This document shows positions 8,202-17,080 of a DNA stretch of 64,000 nucleotides, in pieces (positions within the stretch are counted from its first letter, which is position 1; each line of letters begins with the position of its first letter). The notes below the pieces were generated by a model that was not told where the DNA came from, ran no database searches, and saw nothing but the letters and a program-made list of their open reading frames with translations. The stretch spans positions 1 through 64,000 of the forward strand of contig CASDPF010000006.1 of NCBI GenBank assembly GCA_949282215.1, given 5' to 3'. The position numbers were made by a program, and so were the translations under genes. This stretch comes from an uncultured bacterium. GTDB taxonomy: Bacteria; Cyanobacteriota; Vampirovibrionia; Gastranaerophilales; Gastranaerophilaceae.

Positions 8202-9296
8202 TTATCTCATATTGTCATTTTCAGAGTTTAAACACTCAGCCATTTTTATTATACTTGTTAGCCTTTTAAAAAAAGTCTGTATACGTTGAGGATTCTTCAA
8301 TGATGTAAAAAGATTCCCATATTCAAATATATTTTTCCCATTTGGAATTGCCAGCATCACTTTATCATCAAAAAAAGAACACTTTATGTTACTAGTTCCA
8401 AAAGCTAAACCCATATTATTAAGGCTTTTAATAAAATCATGTGTTACAAGACTAAGTCCTTGCACTTTATCTAATGAATACGCTTTATACTTGTTTTCAA
8501 ATCTTGCATCATCAATCTTTAGCCTATCCTTTTTTAAATCAAAAAATCGATTCTTCTTTGCATTCATATATTTACTAGCAAAAGCATATACACCATAAAA
8601 TAAGATTAATAAAGCAAAAAAACTTATTATATACCTTTCTATATAGCTCTCAACGACAAATAATAATAAACATATTATTGCTAGAATAATAGCAGGAATA
8701 AAAAATAAATATATTAATAAAACCCTCGATTGAAAAATAATACTGTTATCATTTTTTGTTGTTATCATCGTTAACGGAACTGCATTTTCTTTTATATTAA
8801 ATATAATAATTACTCCTTTAAAGACCTGAAAAAAATTACTAGTATTATATCGATTATTAAAAATATTAACTTTTGGGCTATATTCTAAAACCTTAGCACT
8901 TATTATATCTATTTTTACATTGTTGTATATTCCAGACAAGCAAGTCTTAGAGTCTAGAACATCTGCAACAGCAAACAAACAACTATTTCGTAATAATTCT
9001 AATGAAATCTCCTTATTACTCATATTGAAATGATCTACCAAACTCATAATACTAGGCAAAAAATCTTTTTTTAATTTTTTTCGATAATCTTCTCCATAAT
9101 GTATTAAAGCTAAAACTATTCCACTCCCACACATTATTATAGACCATATTAATAACTGCATATTAAACGAATATATCCATAAATACCCAATTACAACTAT
9201 AACTGAGAAAATAATTATTGCTAAATTCCAGAGATACTTTTTACGCAATAACTCTAATTTATCAATTATTTGTGAGTTTAATGTTTGATTATCCAT
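8202..9296 (-). CDS. DUF3137-like membrane protein
   Basis: This 364-residue protein has two N-terminal hydrophobic segments (about 24-42 and 48-65) and a second pair near residues 195-235, with soluble parts between and after. The later part (FENKYKAYS, then a predicted alpha/beta stretch ending LAIPNGKNIFEYG) resembles DUF3137 proteins as I remember them; a profile search is needed. Its function is unknown. It sits between flhB (16 bp upstream) and flhA (85 bp downstream) within the export operon. Codon use looks similar to its neighbours, so recent transfer is not obvious. Confidence 0.7.
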   Translation of the reverse strand: MDNQTLNSQIIDKLELLRKKYLWNLAIIIFSVIVVIGYLWIYSFNMQLLIWSIIMCGSGIVLALIHYGEDYRKKLKKDFLPSIMSLVDHFNMSNKEISLELLRNSCLFAVADVLDSKTCLSGIYNNVKIDIISAKVLEYSPKVNIFNNRYNTSNFFQVFKGVIIIFNIKENAVPLTMITTKNDNSIIFQSRVLLIYLFFIPAIILAIICLLLFVVESYIERYIISFFALLILFYGVYAFASKYMNAKKNRFFDLKKDRLKIDDARFENKYKAYSLDKVQGLSLVTHDFIKSLNNMGLAFGTSNIKCSFFDDKVMLAIPNGKNIFEYGNLFTSLKNPQRIQTFFKRLTSIIKMAECLNSENDNMR

Positions 9297-9311
9297 TTAC
9301 TTTAACTTTTA

Positions 9312-10394
9312 CTAACTGTTCTCATTTTTTTGTTTATAAACAAAAGCTAAAATTTCTGCGACTGCAACATACATGTCTGATGGTATTATACCATCAATTG
9401 GCACAGAATTGTATAGTGCTCTTGCAACAGGTCTATTTTCTACTATTGGAACATTATTTTCCTTAGCTATTTCTCTTATTTGGAACGCAAGATAATCAAC
9501 ACCCTTTGCTACAACCATTGGTGCAGGTGCTTTGGTTTTATCATATTTAATTGCGACAGCATAATGAGTTGGGTTTGTTACAACTACATCCGCATTTGGT
9601 ACTGATGACATCATTCGCTGTCTTGCCATTTGCATTTGTATTGATTTTATTCTAGCTTTTATTTTTGGATCCCCTTCTGTGTCTTTATGTTCATCTTTTA
9701 TTTCTTGTTTTGTCATTTTTATTGATTTTTCGTATTCATAATCTTGATATTTTTTGTCTAAAAATCCTAGAATTAACATTGCAAGGCACATATTAATAAT
9801 CATATTTACTAAAATTGATACTATAATATTAATTGCAACAGGAATTTCTAAACCAACTAAACCTAATAAATCCCCTTTACGACTATTTATAGCCGAATAA
9901 CCACAAGCACCAACAACGATTAATTTCAAGATAGATTTTGCAAATTCTACCATTGAACGAGGTTCAAATGGATTAATCATTCTTTTTGCATTTTGTAACA
10001 TTCTTTGAGTAGACAAATTTTCTAAATTAAATTTAGCTTTCTCTAAGGCAAAAACATGTCCAACATCCATCCTAATTACTATAATTGAAAAAATTACCAA
10101 TAAAACCATAAACGGTAAAGTTATTATCCCTAAATATTTAAAGTATGGGAAAAAGATTCCCATAATATTATCTACATTTATTGGATTTGCACTAAGATTT
10201 GAAAAGCAATCTCTCATCATGCTTTGGATTTTTTCAATCATTCCCCTGGAAAATAAAGCAAGCAAAGCTACCCCTGCTACCATTACAAGGGCTGAATCCA
10301 TATCACGACTTTTGGAAACATTTCCTCGTTCCCTTTCTTTCGTTCGCCGTCGACTGGTGGCTTCTTCTGTTTTTTCTGCTGCGTCATTTCCCAT
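9312..10394 (-). CDS. flhB: Flagellar export switch protein FlhB
   Basis: This 360-residue protein controls substrate-specificity switching of flagellar export. It has four hydrophobic segments and a cytoplasmic domain containing the autocleavage motif NPTH (near residue 274, in VVTNPTHYAVAIKYDK), the hallmark of FlhB/YscU. The charged N-terminus (EKTEEATSRRRTKERERG) is typical. It lies 19 bp after fliR. The intact NPTH suggests a working switch. Confidence 0.96.
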   Translation of the reverse strand: MGNDAAEKTEEATSRRRTKERERGNVSKSRDMDSALVMVAGVALLALFSRGMIEKIQSMMRDCFSNLSANPINVDNIMGIFFPYFKYLGIITLPFMVLLVIFSIIVIRMDVGHVFALEKAKFNLENLSTQRMLQNAKRMINPFEPRSMVEFAKSILKLIVVGACGYSAINSRKGDLLGLVGLEIPVAINIIVSILVNMIINMCLAMLILGFLDKKYQDYEYEKSIKMTKQEIKDEHKDTEGDPKIKARIKSIQMQMARQRMMSSVPNADVVVTNPTHYAVAIKYDKTKAPAPMVVAKGVDYLAFQIREIAKENNVPIVENRPVARALYNSVPIDGIIPSDMYVAVAEILAFVYKQKNENS

Positions 10395-10413
10395 TTAAAT
10401 TTTTCTTTCTTTT

Positions 10414-11193
10414 TTAAAATAGTATTGTGATTTTTTCTATAAATTGTTCTGTTAATACTGCAATATATTCTGCCATTGGTCGCATAAATATCAATGATAA
10501 TAATAACCCTAAATATATTTTTAAAGGAAGCGAAACCATAAAAATATTCATTTGTGGCATCATTTTTGATGTAAAACCTAATAAAGCATCCGTTATAAAA
10601 AGAACTCCAAAAATTGGCAAGGCAATACTTAAACCTATATTAAAAACTTGACTTGTAATAATTATTATTTGCTGAACTAAATGAGGTGAAAAATCAAAAA
10701 TATAGCCAACTGGCATGAGTTTAAAACTGTTATAAATGGCAGAAAATAACCATTGATGAGCCCCCAGACCCAAAAAAATCATTATAGCTAAAAATGTAAA
10801 AGCTTGTGTGATGACTGGAGAATTTCCTCCAGAAGCTGGATTTAATGCTTGATCTGCAGATAGCCCCATTTGGATAGCAAACATATTAACACCTAATTCT
10901 ATTCCTACAAACATAATATTTGCACAAAATCCTATTGCAAATCCAATTAAAAATTCTTTAAATAATATCAATGTTAATGCTGGTACTGAATTTGGTGTAA
11001 CTAATTGTGTATTATATTGTACTATTGGAAATAATATAAAAGCAATGGTTGCAGCAAGCCAAACTTTTACCTGTACTGGAATCGGAAATGTAGAAAAAAC
11101 AGGAGCTGATGCAAAAAGTCCTGATAGGCGAGTAAAAATAGCCATAAACAATATTATATTTCCAACTGAAAACAATACATCTAAATTAAACAT
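10414..11193 (-). CDS. fliR: Flagellar export protein FliR
   Basis: This 259-residue integral membrane protein has about six hydrophobic segments and is a component of the FliPQR export channel. The family stretch AIQMGLSADQALNPASG is visible in the middle. Its ATG overlaps the fliQ stop by one base (TAATG), which indicates translational coupling. Order fliP-fliQ-fliR-flhB is the conserved bacterial one. Confidence 0.95.
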   Translation of the reverse strand: MFNLDVLFSVGNIILFMAIFTRLSGLFASAPVFSTFPIPVQVKVWLAATIAFILFPIVQYNTQLVTPNSVPALTLILFKEFLIGFAIGFCANIMFVGIELGVNMFAIQMGLSADQALNPASGGNSPVITQAFTFLAIMIFLGLGAHQWLFSAIYNSFKLMPVGYIFDFSPHLVQQIIIITSQVFNIGLSIALPIFGVLFITDALLGFTSKMMPQMNIFMVSLPLKIYLGLLLSLIFMRPMAEYIAVLTEQFIEKITILF

Positions 11194-11468
11194 TAAATTC
11201 CACCAATTAATTGAGGTATCATATCCATAAATTCATTTACTGTCGTTATGAAAATACTTATCATCCAAGGCATTAAAAATATTAACAAAAGTACGCAACC
11301 AACTATTTTAGGCACAAATGTTAATGTTGATTCTTGAATTTGTGTAACAGTTTGAAAAATACTTACTAATAAACCTAATACAACACCAACTAATAATATT
11401 GGTACTGAAATTTCCAATGTTAATATAAACATTTTTTGTAAAAGTGTTATTACTACATCTTGATTCAT
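11193..11468 (-). CDS. fliQ: Flagellar export protein FliQ
   Basis: This 91-residue protein has two hydrophobic hairpin helices (about 12-34 and 50-72), the normal FliQ size and layout; the segment LVSIFQTVTQIQESTLTFVP is characteristic. It packs with FliP and FliR in the export channel. It is 10 bp after fliP and overlaps fliR by one base. Confidence 0.95.
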   Translation of the reverse strand: MNQDVVITLLQKMFILTLEISVPILLVGVVLGLLVSIFQTVTQIQESTLTFVPKIVGCVLLLIFLMPWMISIFITTVNEFMDMIPQLIGGI

Positions 11469-11478
11469 TATCTAACCT

Positions 11479-12231
11479 CTATCTGACAAAACTTTCTACT
11501 AATGATTTTACAACCAAATACCAACCGTCTACTAATACGAACATTATTAACTTAAATGGCAAAGCAATCATTGTTGGAGGTAAAAACATCATACCCATTG
11601 ATACTAAAACTGACGAAACTACAATATCGATAACTAAAAAAGGTAAATAAACTACAAAGCCTATTGTAAATGCTGTTTTTAATTCACTTAATATGAATGA
11701 TGGCAAAAGTACATATGTTGGTACATCTTCTTTATTTTTTGGCTTTTCTATTTTTGCCATTCTTACAAATAATGCTAATTCCTTTTCATGAGTCTGCTTA
11801 AACATAAAATTTCTGATGGGAACAATCCCTCTATCTAAAGCTGCTTGTTGAGTTATTTGATTATTCATATATGGTTGAAGAGCTTTTTCATTAATTTCAT
11901 TGAATGTTGGAGCCATTATAAAAAAAGTTAATATTAATGCTAAGCTTGTTATTACCTGATTTGGGGGTAACGTTCCTGCTCCCAAAGCCTGCCTTGTTAA
12001 AGATAAAACTACTACTAAACGTATAAATGACGTAGTCATAATTAATATACTTGGAGCTAATGTTAATATAGTTAACCAAATTAAAATTTGTAAACCATTT
12101 GTGAAATCTTGCGGCGTATTAGCATTTCCAACTCCTATATTGATATTAGGAAATGTCATCGCACTATAAGAAGGTATTACAGATAATACAAATCCTAAAA
12201 TAATACCCCATAATCTTTTATAATTTTTCAT
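11479..12231 (-). CDS. fliP: Flagellar export protein FliP
   Basis: This 250-residue protein begins with a cleavable signal sequence (about residues 1-24), as FliP does, followed by about four membrane segments. Family motifs include SFIRLVVVLSLTRQALG and PFLVIDIVVSSVLVSMGM. It forms the core pore of the flagellar export apparatus with FliQ and FliR. AAGGA lies upstream of the start. It is separated from fliO by three non-flagellar genes, which is unusual. Confidence 0.96.
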   Translation of the reverse strand: MKNYKRLWGIILGFVLSVIPSYSAMTFPNINIGVGNANTPQDFTNGLQILIWLTILTLAPSILIMTTSFIRLVVVLSLTRQALGAGTLPPNQVITSLALILTFFIMAPTFNEINEKALQPYMNNQITQQAALDRGIVPIRNFMFKQTHEKELALFVRMAKIEKPKNKEDVPTYVLLPSFILSELKTAFTIGFVVYLPFLVIDIVVSSVLVSMGMMFLPPTMIALPFKLIMFVLVDGWYLVVKSLVESFVR

Positions 12232-12323
12232 AAATAACTATCCTTAACAATCGACTATACCTCAAATATAGAATAACAAATTCTATATGAGCATGGCAAA
12301 TCATTAAGTTTTATTGCATAAAA

Positions 12324-12542
12324 CTAGCTAACTATTGCTCTAGCTAATAATTCTGCAGGTTCTGCAATAGCTGTAGAATATTCTATAAATTGGTTATCTG
12401 GAGCAAAATAACGACGCATAGCACCACGGTTTGTTACTTTTTCATAACAAACAAATGAATCAACATTGTCCTTTAAGTAGCCAGCAAAAATACGCTGCTT
12501 ATGGGACAGATTATAGTCCTTTAAGTTCTTAACGATATACAT
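12324..12542 (-). CDS. Small hypothetical protein
   Basis: This 72-residue soluble protein has no recognised family and no obvious membrane segment. A good Shine-Dalgarno is missing, but an AT-rich TATAAT-like element lies just upstream, so it could start its own, possibly leaderless, transcript. It is located between the kdsC-like gene and fliP. Coding potential is moderate. Confidence 0.55.
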   Translation of the reverse strand: MYIVKNLKDYNLSHKQRIFAGYLKDNVDSFVCYEKVTNRGAMRRYFAPDNQFIEYSTAIAEPAELLARAIVS

Positions 12543-12597
12543 ATCACTTATATTATATAATATTTAGCTCTTGTTTGCATAGTTTTGCAATAAATGT

Positions 12598-13083
12598 TTA
12601 CATATTTTTGATAATTGTATCTACTATTTCTCTAAAAGCTCCATCCCCGCCTTCTGAGCTTGTTATTTGTATATTTTTAATATTTTTAACTTTATCTACT
12701 GCATTTGGAACTGTATAACAATATTTTGTATATTCAAGAGATTCAATATCGTTAATATCATCACCAATATAAATATATTCATTTTCTTTTAAAGAATATT
12801 TTTCTATAATATTTTTTAATATATCAATTTTTTTTCTTATACCTTGATGTATTTCATCAAGGTTAAATTTTTCATTAAGAATTTCTATTGCAGAATTACT
12901 TTCCCCTGAAATGATGCCTATCTTATAATTATTCTTCTTTAAAATTGAAAAAGCCATTATATCTTTAAAATTTAGTTTTCTTGACATATTTTTATTTGAA
13001 TCAATATAAACACAATTATCAGTGATAATTCCATCAAAATCTGTAATTATAAATTTAACTGTTTTAGGGATTTTTAAACTCAT
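12598..13083 (-). CDS. KdsC-type HAD phosphatase (sugar-acid 8/9-phosphate)
   Basis: This 161-residue protein is a small, cap-less HAD phosphatase of the KdsC / nonulosonate-phosphate phosphatase type. HAD motif I is DFDGIITD (nucleophile D15 or so), motif II is GIISGES and motif IV is YIGDDINDIE. Such enzymes dephosphorylate a 3-deoxy-sugar acid phosphate. Its start lies 1 bp after the stop of the neuB-like gene, so the two almost certainly act in one pathway. Whether the substrate is Kdo, sialic acid or another nonulosonate cannot be told from sequence. Confidence 0.85.
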   Translation of the reverse strand: MSLKIPKTVKFIITDFDGIITDNCVYIDSNKNMSRKLNFKDIMAFSILKKNNYKIGIISGESNSAIEILNEKFNLDEIHQGIRKKIDILKNIIEKYSLKENEYIYIGDDINDIESLEYTKYCYTVPNAVDKVKNIKNIQITSSEGGDGAFREIVDTIIKNM

Positions 13084-13084
13084 A

Positions 13085-13957
13085 CTATTTAACTCTTCTT
13101 AATTTTTCTATAATAGGGATTTCTCTCGGATAAACAATTTTTTTACCATCACCTAATAAAGATGGAACTTGCCTTATATCTCTTACCATATGATATAGAC
13201 CTGCCATTTCTAAACTGGCAGCTTGATCAGAGCCCCAGTTAGTCCTATCTACAGTAATGTGTCTTTCTACAGAATTAGCACCTAGTGCAACTGCCAGAAC
13301 AGATGGAGTGACACCTCTTTCGTGTCCAGAATATCCTATTGGACACGAAAATTCTTTTTTTAAGGTTTGAATTACTCTTAAATTTGTTTCTTCAGCATTT
13401 GAAGGATATGTTGAAGTGCAATGATAAATTATTAAATTATCTTCTCCTAAAATGTTTACGGCATGTCTAATTTCTTCCATTGTACTCATGCCTGTTGATA
13501 ATAAAATAGGTTTTCCTTTTGATTTTGTATACTTTAGCAAATTATCATCAGTTAATGAAGCTGATGCAATTTTATAACAAGGGATATTAAATTTTTCCAT
13601 AAAGTCTACTGATTGTTCATCCCAGCAAGAAGCAAACCACAATATACCTTTTTCTTTACAATAGCTATCTATTTCAGTGTATTCTTTTTCTCCAAACTCT
13701 AGACCTCTTTTAAGATCTCCATTTGTATTTCCAAAAACACTTTTTCTTTCTTTTGCTAATTCATCTTTCGTATAAACAATATCAATAGTTCTTTTTTGGA
13801 ATTTTACTGCATCACAACCAGTTGTAATAGCTATATCAATCATTTTCTTTGCTAAATCAACAGAGCCGTTATGATTTATTCCAATTTCCGCAATGATAAA
13901 ACAAGGAAAACTATCTCCAACTATTTTGTTAGCGATGTGTACACACTTTCTATTCAT
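13085..13957 (-). CDS. NeuB-family nonulosonic acid synthase
   Basis: This 290-residue protein has the NeuB TIM barrel, which condenses phosphoenolpyruvate with an amino sugar to form sialic, legionaminic or pseudaminic-type acids. Visible motifs are FIIAEIGINHNGS, AVKFQKR, LSTGMSTMEEI, CTSTYP and GYSGHERG. It lacks the C-terminal antifreeze-like (SAF) domain of the usual ~345-residue enzyme, so it is either a short subclass (as in some phosphate-sugar synthases) or reduced. The start at 13957 is preferred to the GTG at 13969 because GGGAGT sits before it. It lies between fliO and the kdsC-like gene in the flagellar operon, which suggests a link to flagellin glycosylation. Confidence 0.85.
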   Translation of the reverse strand: MNRKCVHIANKIVGDSFPCFIIAEIGINHNGSVDLAKKMIDIAITTGCDAVKFQKRTIDIVYTKDELAKERKSVFGNTNGDLKRGLEFGEKEYTEIDSYCKEKGILWFASCWDEQSVDFMEKFNIPCYKIASASLTDDNLLKYTKSKGKPILLSTGMSTMEEIRHAVNILGEDNLIIYHCTSTYPSNAEETNLRVIQTLKKEFSCPIGYSGHERGVTPSVLAVALGANSVERHITVDRTNWGSDQAASLEMAGLYHMVRDIRQVPSLLGDGKKIVYPREIPIIEKLRRVK

Positions 13958-13968
13958 ATTTACTCCCA

Positions 13969-14763
13969 CTAACTTAAATATTTTTTATACAAAACAAACT
14001 CGTCCGGATCAACTTTATGAGAACTATTGACTTGATTTGTTGGTTCTTCTTGTTTTGTATTATCTGTTGTAGTTTTAAATAATTCATCTATAATGCCATC
14101 TGGATTTTCTTCTTTGTATATTTCTGTAAATTCAAAATTTTCTTCTTTTTCTTTGGTATTATTTTCTTTAAAATTTTCGGATTCTTCTTGTTTTTTTGTG
14201 ACTACTTTTGTAAAACCGGGAATTTCGATTTTGGGAATTTCAATCTTTGGAATTCTAATATTAGGTATCTCTATCTTAGAATATTCGCCTTCTTTTATTT
14301 CAATTGGCGGATAATTACCTAAATCTTTAATTAAATGTATTGAATTTGTTGAAGCTCCTATTAACATTCTTTTACCATCTAATTCAACAACATGTAAAGT
14401 CTTATTACTTCCTAATGGTGTGGTTGATATTACAGAAACATGACTACTTGCTTTCTCCCCAATTTCATGTTTTAGTGCATTGATTCCAAATTTATTTAAT
14501 TTTGTATATATTATACCTGTTGCATAAATCAATAGGATTACAAAAATAAGAGAAAAGAATATAGAAATAATATTAGGTTCATGCCCCACAGCTTGAGTGC
14601 CAATTGTATTAACAGTATCAGTAGTAGATACAGAAGATGCTTGTGCGGCATTTGCTAAAGGTTCCGGTAAATCCGGCAAAATATCAAATTTATCAACAGC
14701 ATAAGTTGATAAAGCATAAAACCAAGCTATCCCTGTAAATAATATTCCCAAAATCTTATTCAT
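13969..14763 (-). CDS. fliO: Flagellar export regulator FliO-like
   Basis: This 264-residue protein has an N-terminal signal or anchor, a membrane helix near residues 68-88, and a FliO-type cytoplasmic domain (NKTLHVVELDGKRMLIGAS, about 122-140). It continues into a low-complexity region with four near-repeats of IxIP (about residues 164-182) and a long acidic tail, making it much longer than typical FliO (~130 residues). FliO stabilises FliP assembly. It is the first gene of the leftward operon; its stop overlaps the possible GTG start of the neuB-like gene. Confidence 0.85.
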   Translation of the reverse strand: MNKILGILFTGIAWFYALSTYAVDKFDILPDLPEPLANAAQASSVSTTDTVNTIGTQAVGHEPNIISIFFSLIFVILLIYATGIIYTKLNKFGINALKHEIGEKASSHVSVISTTPLGSNKTLHVVELDGKRMLIGASTNSIHLIKDLGNYPPIEIKEGEYSKIEIPNIRIPKIEIPKIEIPGFTKVVTKKQEESENFKENNTKEKEENFEFTEIYKEENPDGIIDELFKTTTDNTKQEEPTNQVNSSHKVDPDEFVLYKKYLS

Positions 14764-14819
14764 TTAAACTTACCTTATTTTCTGATATAATTCTATCATA
14801 AAATTATTAAATAGGGCAA
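14763..14819. promoter_or_regulatory. Overlapping divergent promoters, fliO operon and kinase operon
   Basis: Leftward: TTGCCC (14814-14819), an 18-bp spacer and TAGAAT (14790-14795). Rightward: TATAAT at 14786-14791 with a weak -35 near 14763. The two -10 boxes overlap, so the flagellar and signalling operons probably compete or are co-regulated here. Confidence 0.5.
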
Positions 14820-14825
14820 GATGTC

Positions 14826-16175
14826 ATGCTAATGGAAGTGTTTAATTATATTTTACAAAAAGATAGTAACTTGTTTATTCATGTTTTAAACCTTTTTGTT
14901 TTACTTATTTTATTGGTACTTTTTGTTTTTGTTAGAAAAGTTCGAAAAAAATATTCAAAAGTTAACGATTATTTTGGAATTGTTACAAAAGCAGTTAATT
15001 CAGTTCGTTATGGTGATTTATCAAAAAAAATTGAAAATATGGATATCCCAAATTCTGAGCCATTAACAGAAAGTATAAATCGTATGATTGAAACGTTATA
15101 TGACAGAGAAAAAATGATTGTTGAATACCAAAATGAACTTAACAGGCAAAATAAGCTTTTAGAAGAAGTTATAAACTCACTTTCTGATGGACTGATTATT
15201 ATTGATAAAAAATATAAAATTCTTAGAGCAACTTCTAGGGTTGCTCAATGGTTTGGGGTTTCGGGAAAAGAATTATTTACACATGATATTTTTGATTATA
15301 TTAAAATTCCCAAAAATAAACCTCTTGAAGATTTAAAAGAAGATGATATTTTTATTTTTAATGAAAAGGCTTCTAATTTTGTAGCAAGTACAGTTGAATT
15401 AAAATTAGAAGATAATAAAAAACGATTTATCATGATTATTAGAAATATCACAGATCAAAAGGAATTAGAGATTTTAAAAGAAGATTTTGTAGCAACGCTT
15501 ACTCATGATTTAAAAGTTCCGATTATTGCAGAAACTAATATGCTTGAATTATTTTTGAATGAAAACTTTGGTCCTATTTCTGAAAAACAGGCTATAGCTT
15601 TAAAAAATATGCAAACTTCAAATAAAGAACTTTTAGATTTAGTACAAATTGTATTAGAAACTTATAAAGTTAAGGATGGGAAAATTAGACTTTACAAAGA
15701 AAACATTATGTTAAAAGGTTTTATCAATGAAATAATAGACGAAATGCAAAGCATTGCTGAAAAAACAAATAATAACATTGAGTTTATTCAATCCAGAGAT
15801 ATTAGGGTTTTTGCTGATAAAATTCAATTAAAACGCGTTATAAAAAATTTAATTTCAAATGCAATTTCTTATGGAGAGCCTAATTCGCCTATAGAAATAA
15901 AAATTGGTGAAATACCTAAGTATATTGTTATTAATGTAAAAGATTATGGCAAAGGTATTTCTGAAACAGATATAAATAAAATTTTTAATAAATATTATTC
16001 TGCAGCTAAAAAGTTTAGAAAAATTGGAACTGGATTGGGTTTGTATTTAGCTTTGCAGATTGTTAAAGCTCATGGAGGAGAATTGTCAGTTGAAAGTGAA
16101 CAAGGAAAATATACAGAATTTTCAATAAAATTACCTGTTGCAGAAAATATTAACAATTTATTGTATGGAGAATAA
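14826..16175 (+). CDS. Sensor histidine kinase (HAMP-PAS-HisKA-HATPase)
   Basis: This 449-residue membrane sensor kinase has one clear membrane helix (about 18-37), a HAMP-like segment (45-95), a PAS domain (about 110-210), the phospho-acceptor H-box LTHDLKVP with H227, and an ATPase domain with N-box NLISNAI, G1 DYGKGIS and G2 GTGLGLYLA. It would autophosphorylate and pass phosphate to a response regulator. The only receiver nearby (17077) lacks an output domain. It opens a compact rightward operon ending at 18689. The stimulus is unknown. Confidence 0.9.
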   Translation: MLMEVFNYILQKDSNLFIHVLNLFVLLILLVLFVFVRKVRKKYSKVNDYFGIVTKAVNSVRYGDLSKKIENMDIPNSEPLTESINRMIETLYDREKMIVEYQNELNRQNKLLEEVINSLSDGLIIIDKKYKILRATSRVAQWFGVSGKELFTHDIFDYIKIPKNKPLEDLKEDDIFIFNEKASNFVASTVELKLEDNKKRFIMIIRNITDQKELEILKEDFVATLTHDLKVPIIAETNMLELFLNENFGPISEKQAIALKNMQTSNKELLDLVQIVLETYKVKDGKIRLYKENIMLKGFINEIIDEMQSIAEKTNNNIEFIQSRDIRVFADKIQLKRVIKNLISNAISYGEPNSPIEIKIGEIPKYIVINVKDYGKGISETDINKIFNKYYSAAKKFRKIGTGLGLYLALQIVKAHGGELSVESEQGKYTEFSIKLPVAENINNLLYGE

Positions 16176-16177
16176 AA

Positions 16178-16723
16178 ATGAATAAAATTTTGTATGATAC
16201 AAAATATTTGCAATTAAAGAGTACTAAATCAAAATCTGGTCATGATTGGGTATATGCTCATAGGCCAAATGCCAAAGATGTAGTCGTGATATTACCTATA
16301 ATTAATAATGAAAAAATATTATTTTTAAAGGAAGAACGCCCACCATTGCAAGCAGAAAAGGTTGCTAAATATTGTATAGGCTTACCAGCAGGACTTGTTG
16401 GGGATGAGAGAATTGGAGAATCAATAGAAGATGCTATAAAAGCTGAATTACTTGAAGAAGCGGGTTTAGTTGCGGATAGAATTGAAATTAAAACTCGAAA
16501 AATGGCAAGTTCTGCTGGTTGTGTTTCCGAAACTATTACAATTGCAATTGCCTATATAAACGAATACAATGTTGTTCAAAAACCCGTTAGTGATAATGGG
16601 ATTATTGTTGATAGAATTTTAGTTGATAAATCCAATATTTATTCTTGGCTTCAAGAACAAGAAAAAATTGGTAATGCTTTAACCGCATCAACTTTAGCAG
16701 CTTTATTTTATTTAGAAAGGTAG
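16178..16723 (+). CDS. Nudix hydrolase, ADP-ribose pyrophosphatase-like
   Basis: This 181-residue protein has a Nudix fold. A Nudix box is seen as AGLVGDERIGESIEDAIK followed by AELLEEAG (about residues 69-95). The expected arginine of the REUxEExGU core is replaced by alanine (AELLEEAG), and the spacing after the first glycine is longer than canonical. The ExxEE metal ligands are kept, so activity is possible but altered. Overall layout resembles ADP-ribose or sugar-nucleotide pyrophosphatases. It begins 2 bp after the kinase gene. Confidence 0.85.
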   Translation: MNKILYDTKYLQLKSTKSKSGHDWVYAHRPNAKDVVVILPIINNEKILFLKEERPPLQAEKVAKYCIGLPAGLVGDERIGESIEDAIKAELLEEAGLVADRIEIKTRKMASSAGCVSETITIAIAYINEYNVVQKPVSDNGIIVDRILVDKSNIYSWLQEQEKIGNALTASTLAALFYLER

Positions 16724-16729
16724 TTTAAT

Positions 16730-17080
16730 ATGATTACAAAAGGAATTAGAGGTGCGATTACGGTAGAAGAAAATACTTCAAAAGCAATTGAAGAGGCTAC
16801 ATTAAAACTTCTTAAGGAAATGGTAGAAAAAAATAATATTGAAATAAGTATGATATCGCACGTTATTTTTACATTAACTTCGGATTTAAATGCCGAATTC
16901 CCTGCAAAATTTGCAAGAATTAATTTAGATTGGAAAGATGTTGCGATGACGTGTTTTACAGAACTAGATGTTCCTAATGCTTTAAAAAAATGTTTAAGAG
17001 TTTTAATTGTTGTTAATTGCGGAGAAAATTTTATACCTGAATTTGTTTATTTAGATGGAGCTGAAGTTTTAAGAAAATGA
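16730..17080 (+). CDS. aroH: Chorismate mutase, AroH type
   Basis: This 116-residue enzyme converts chorismate to prephenate in phenylalanine and tyrosine synthesis. Family motifs are RGAITVEENT near the N-terminus and TSDLNAEFPAKFAR (about 50-63), which carries active-site residues; the length matches trimeric AroH mutases. It overlaps the receiver gene by 4 bp (ATGA). Its place in a signalling operon is odd but such mixing is common. Confidence 0.93.
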   Translation: MITKGIRGAITVEENTSKAIEEATLKLLKEMVEKNNIEISMISHVIFTLTSDLNAEFPAKFARINLDWKDVAMTCFTELDVPNALKKCLRVLIVVNCGENFIPEFVYLDGAEVLRK

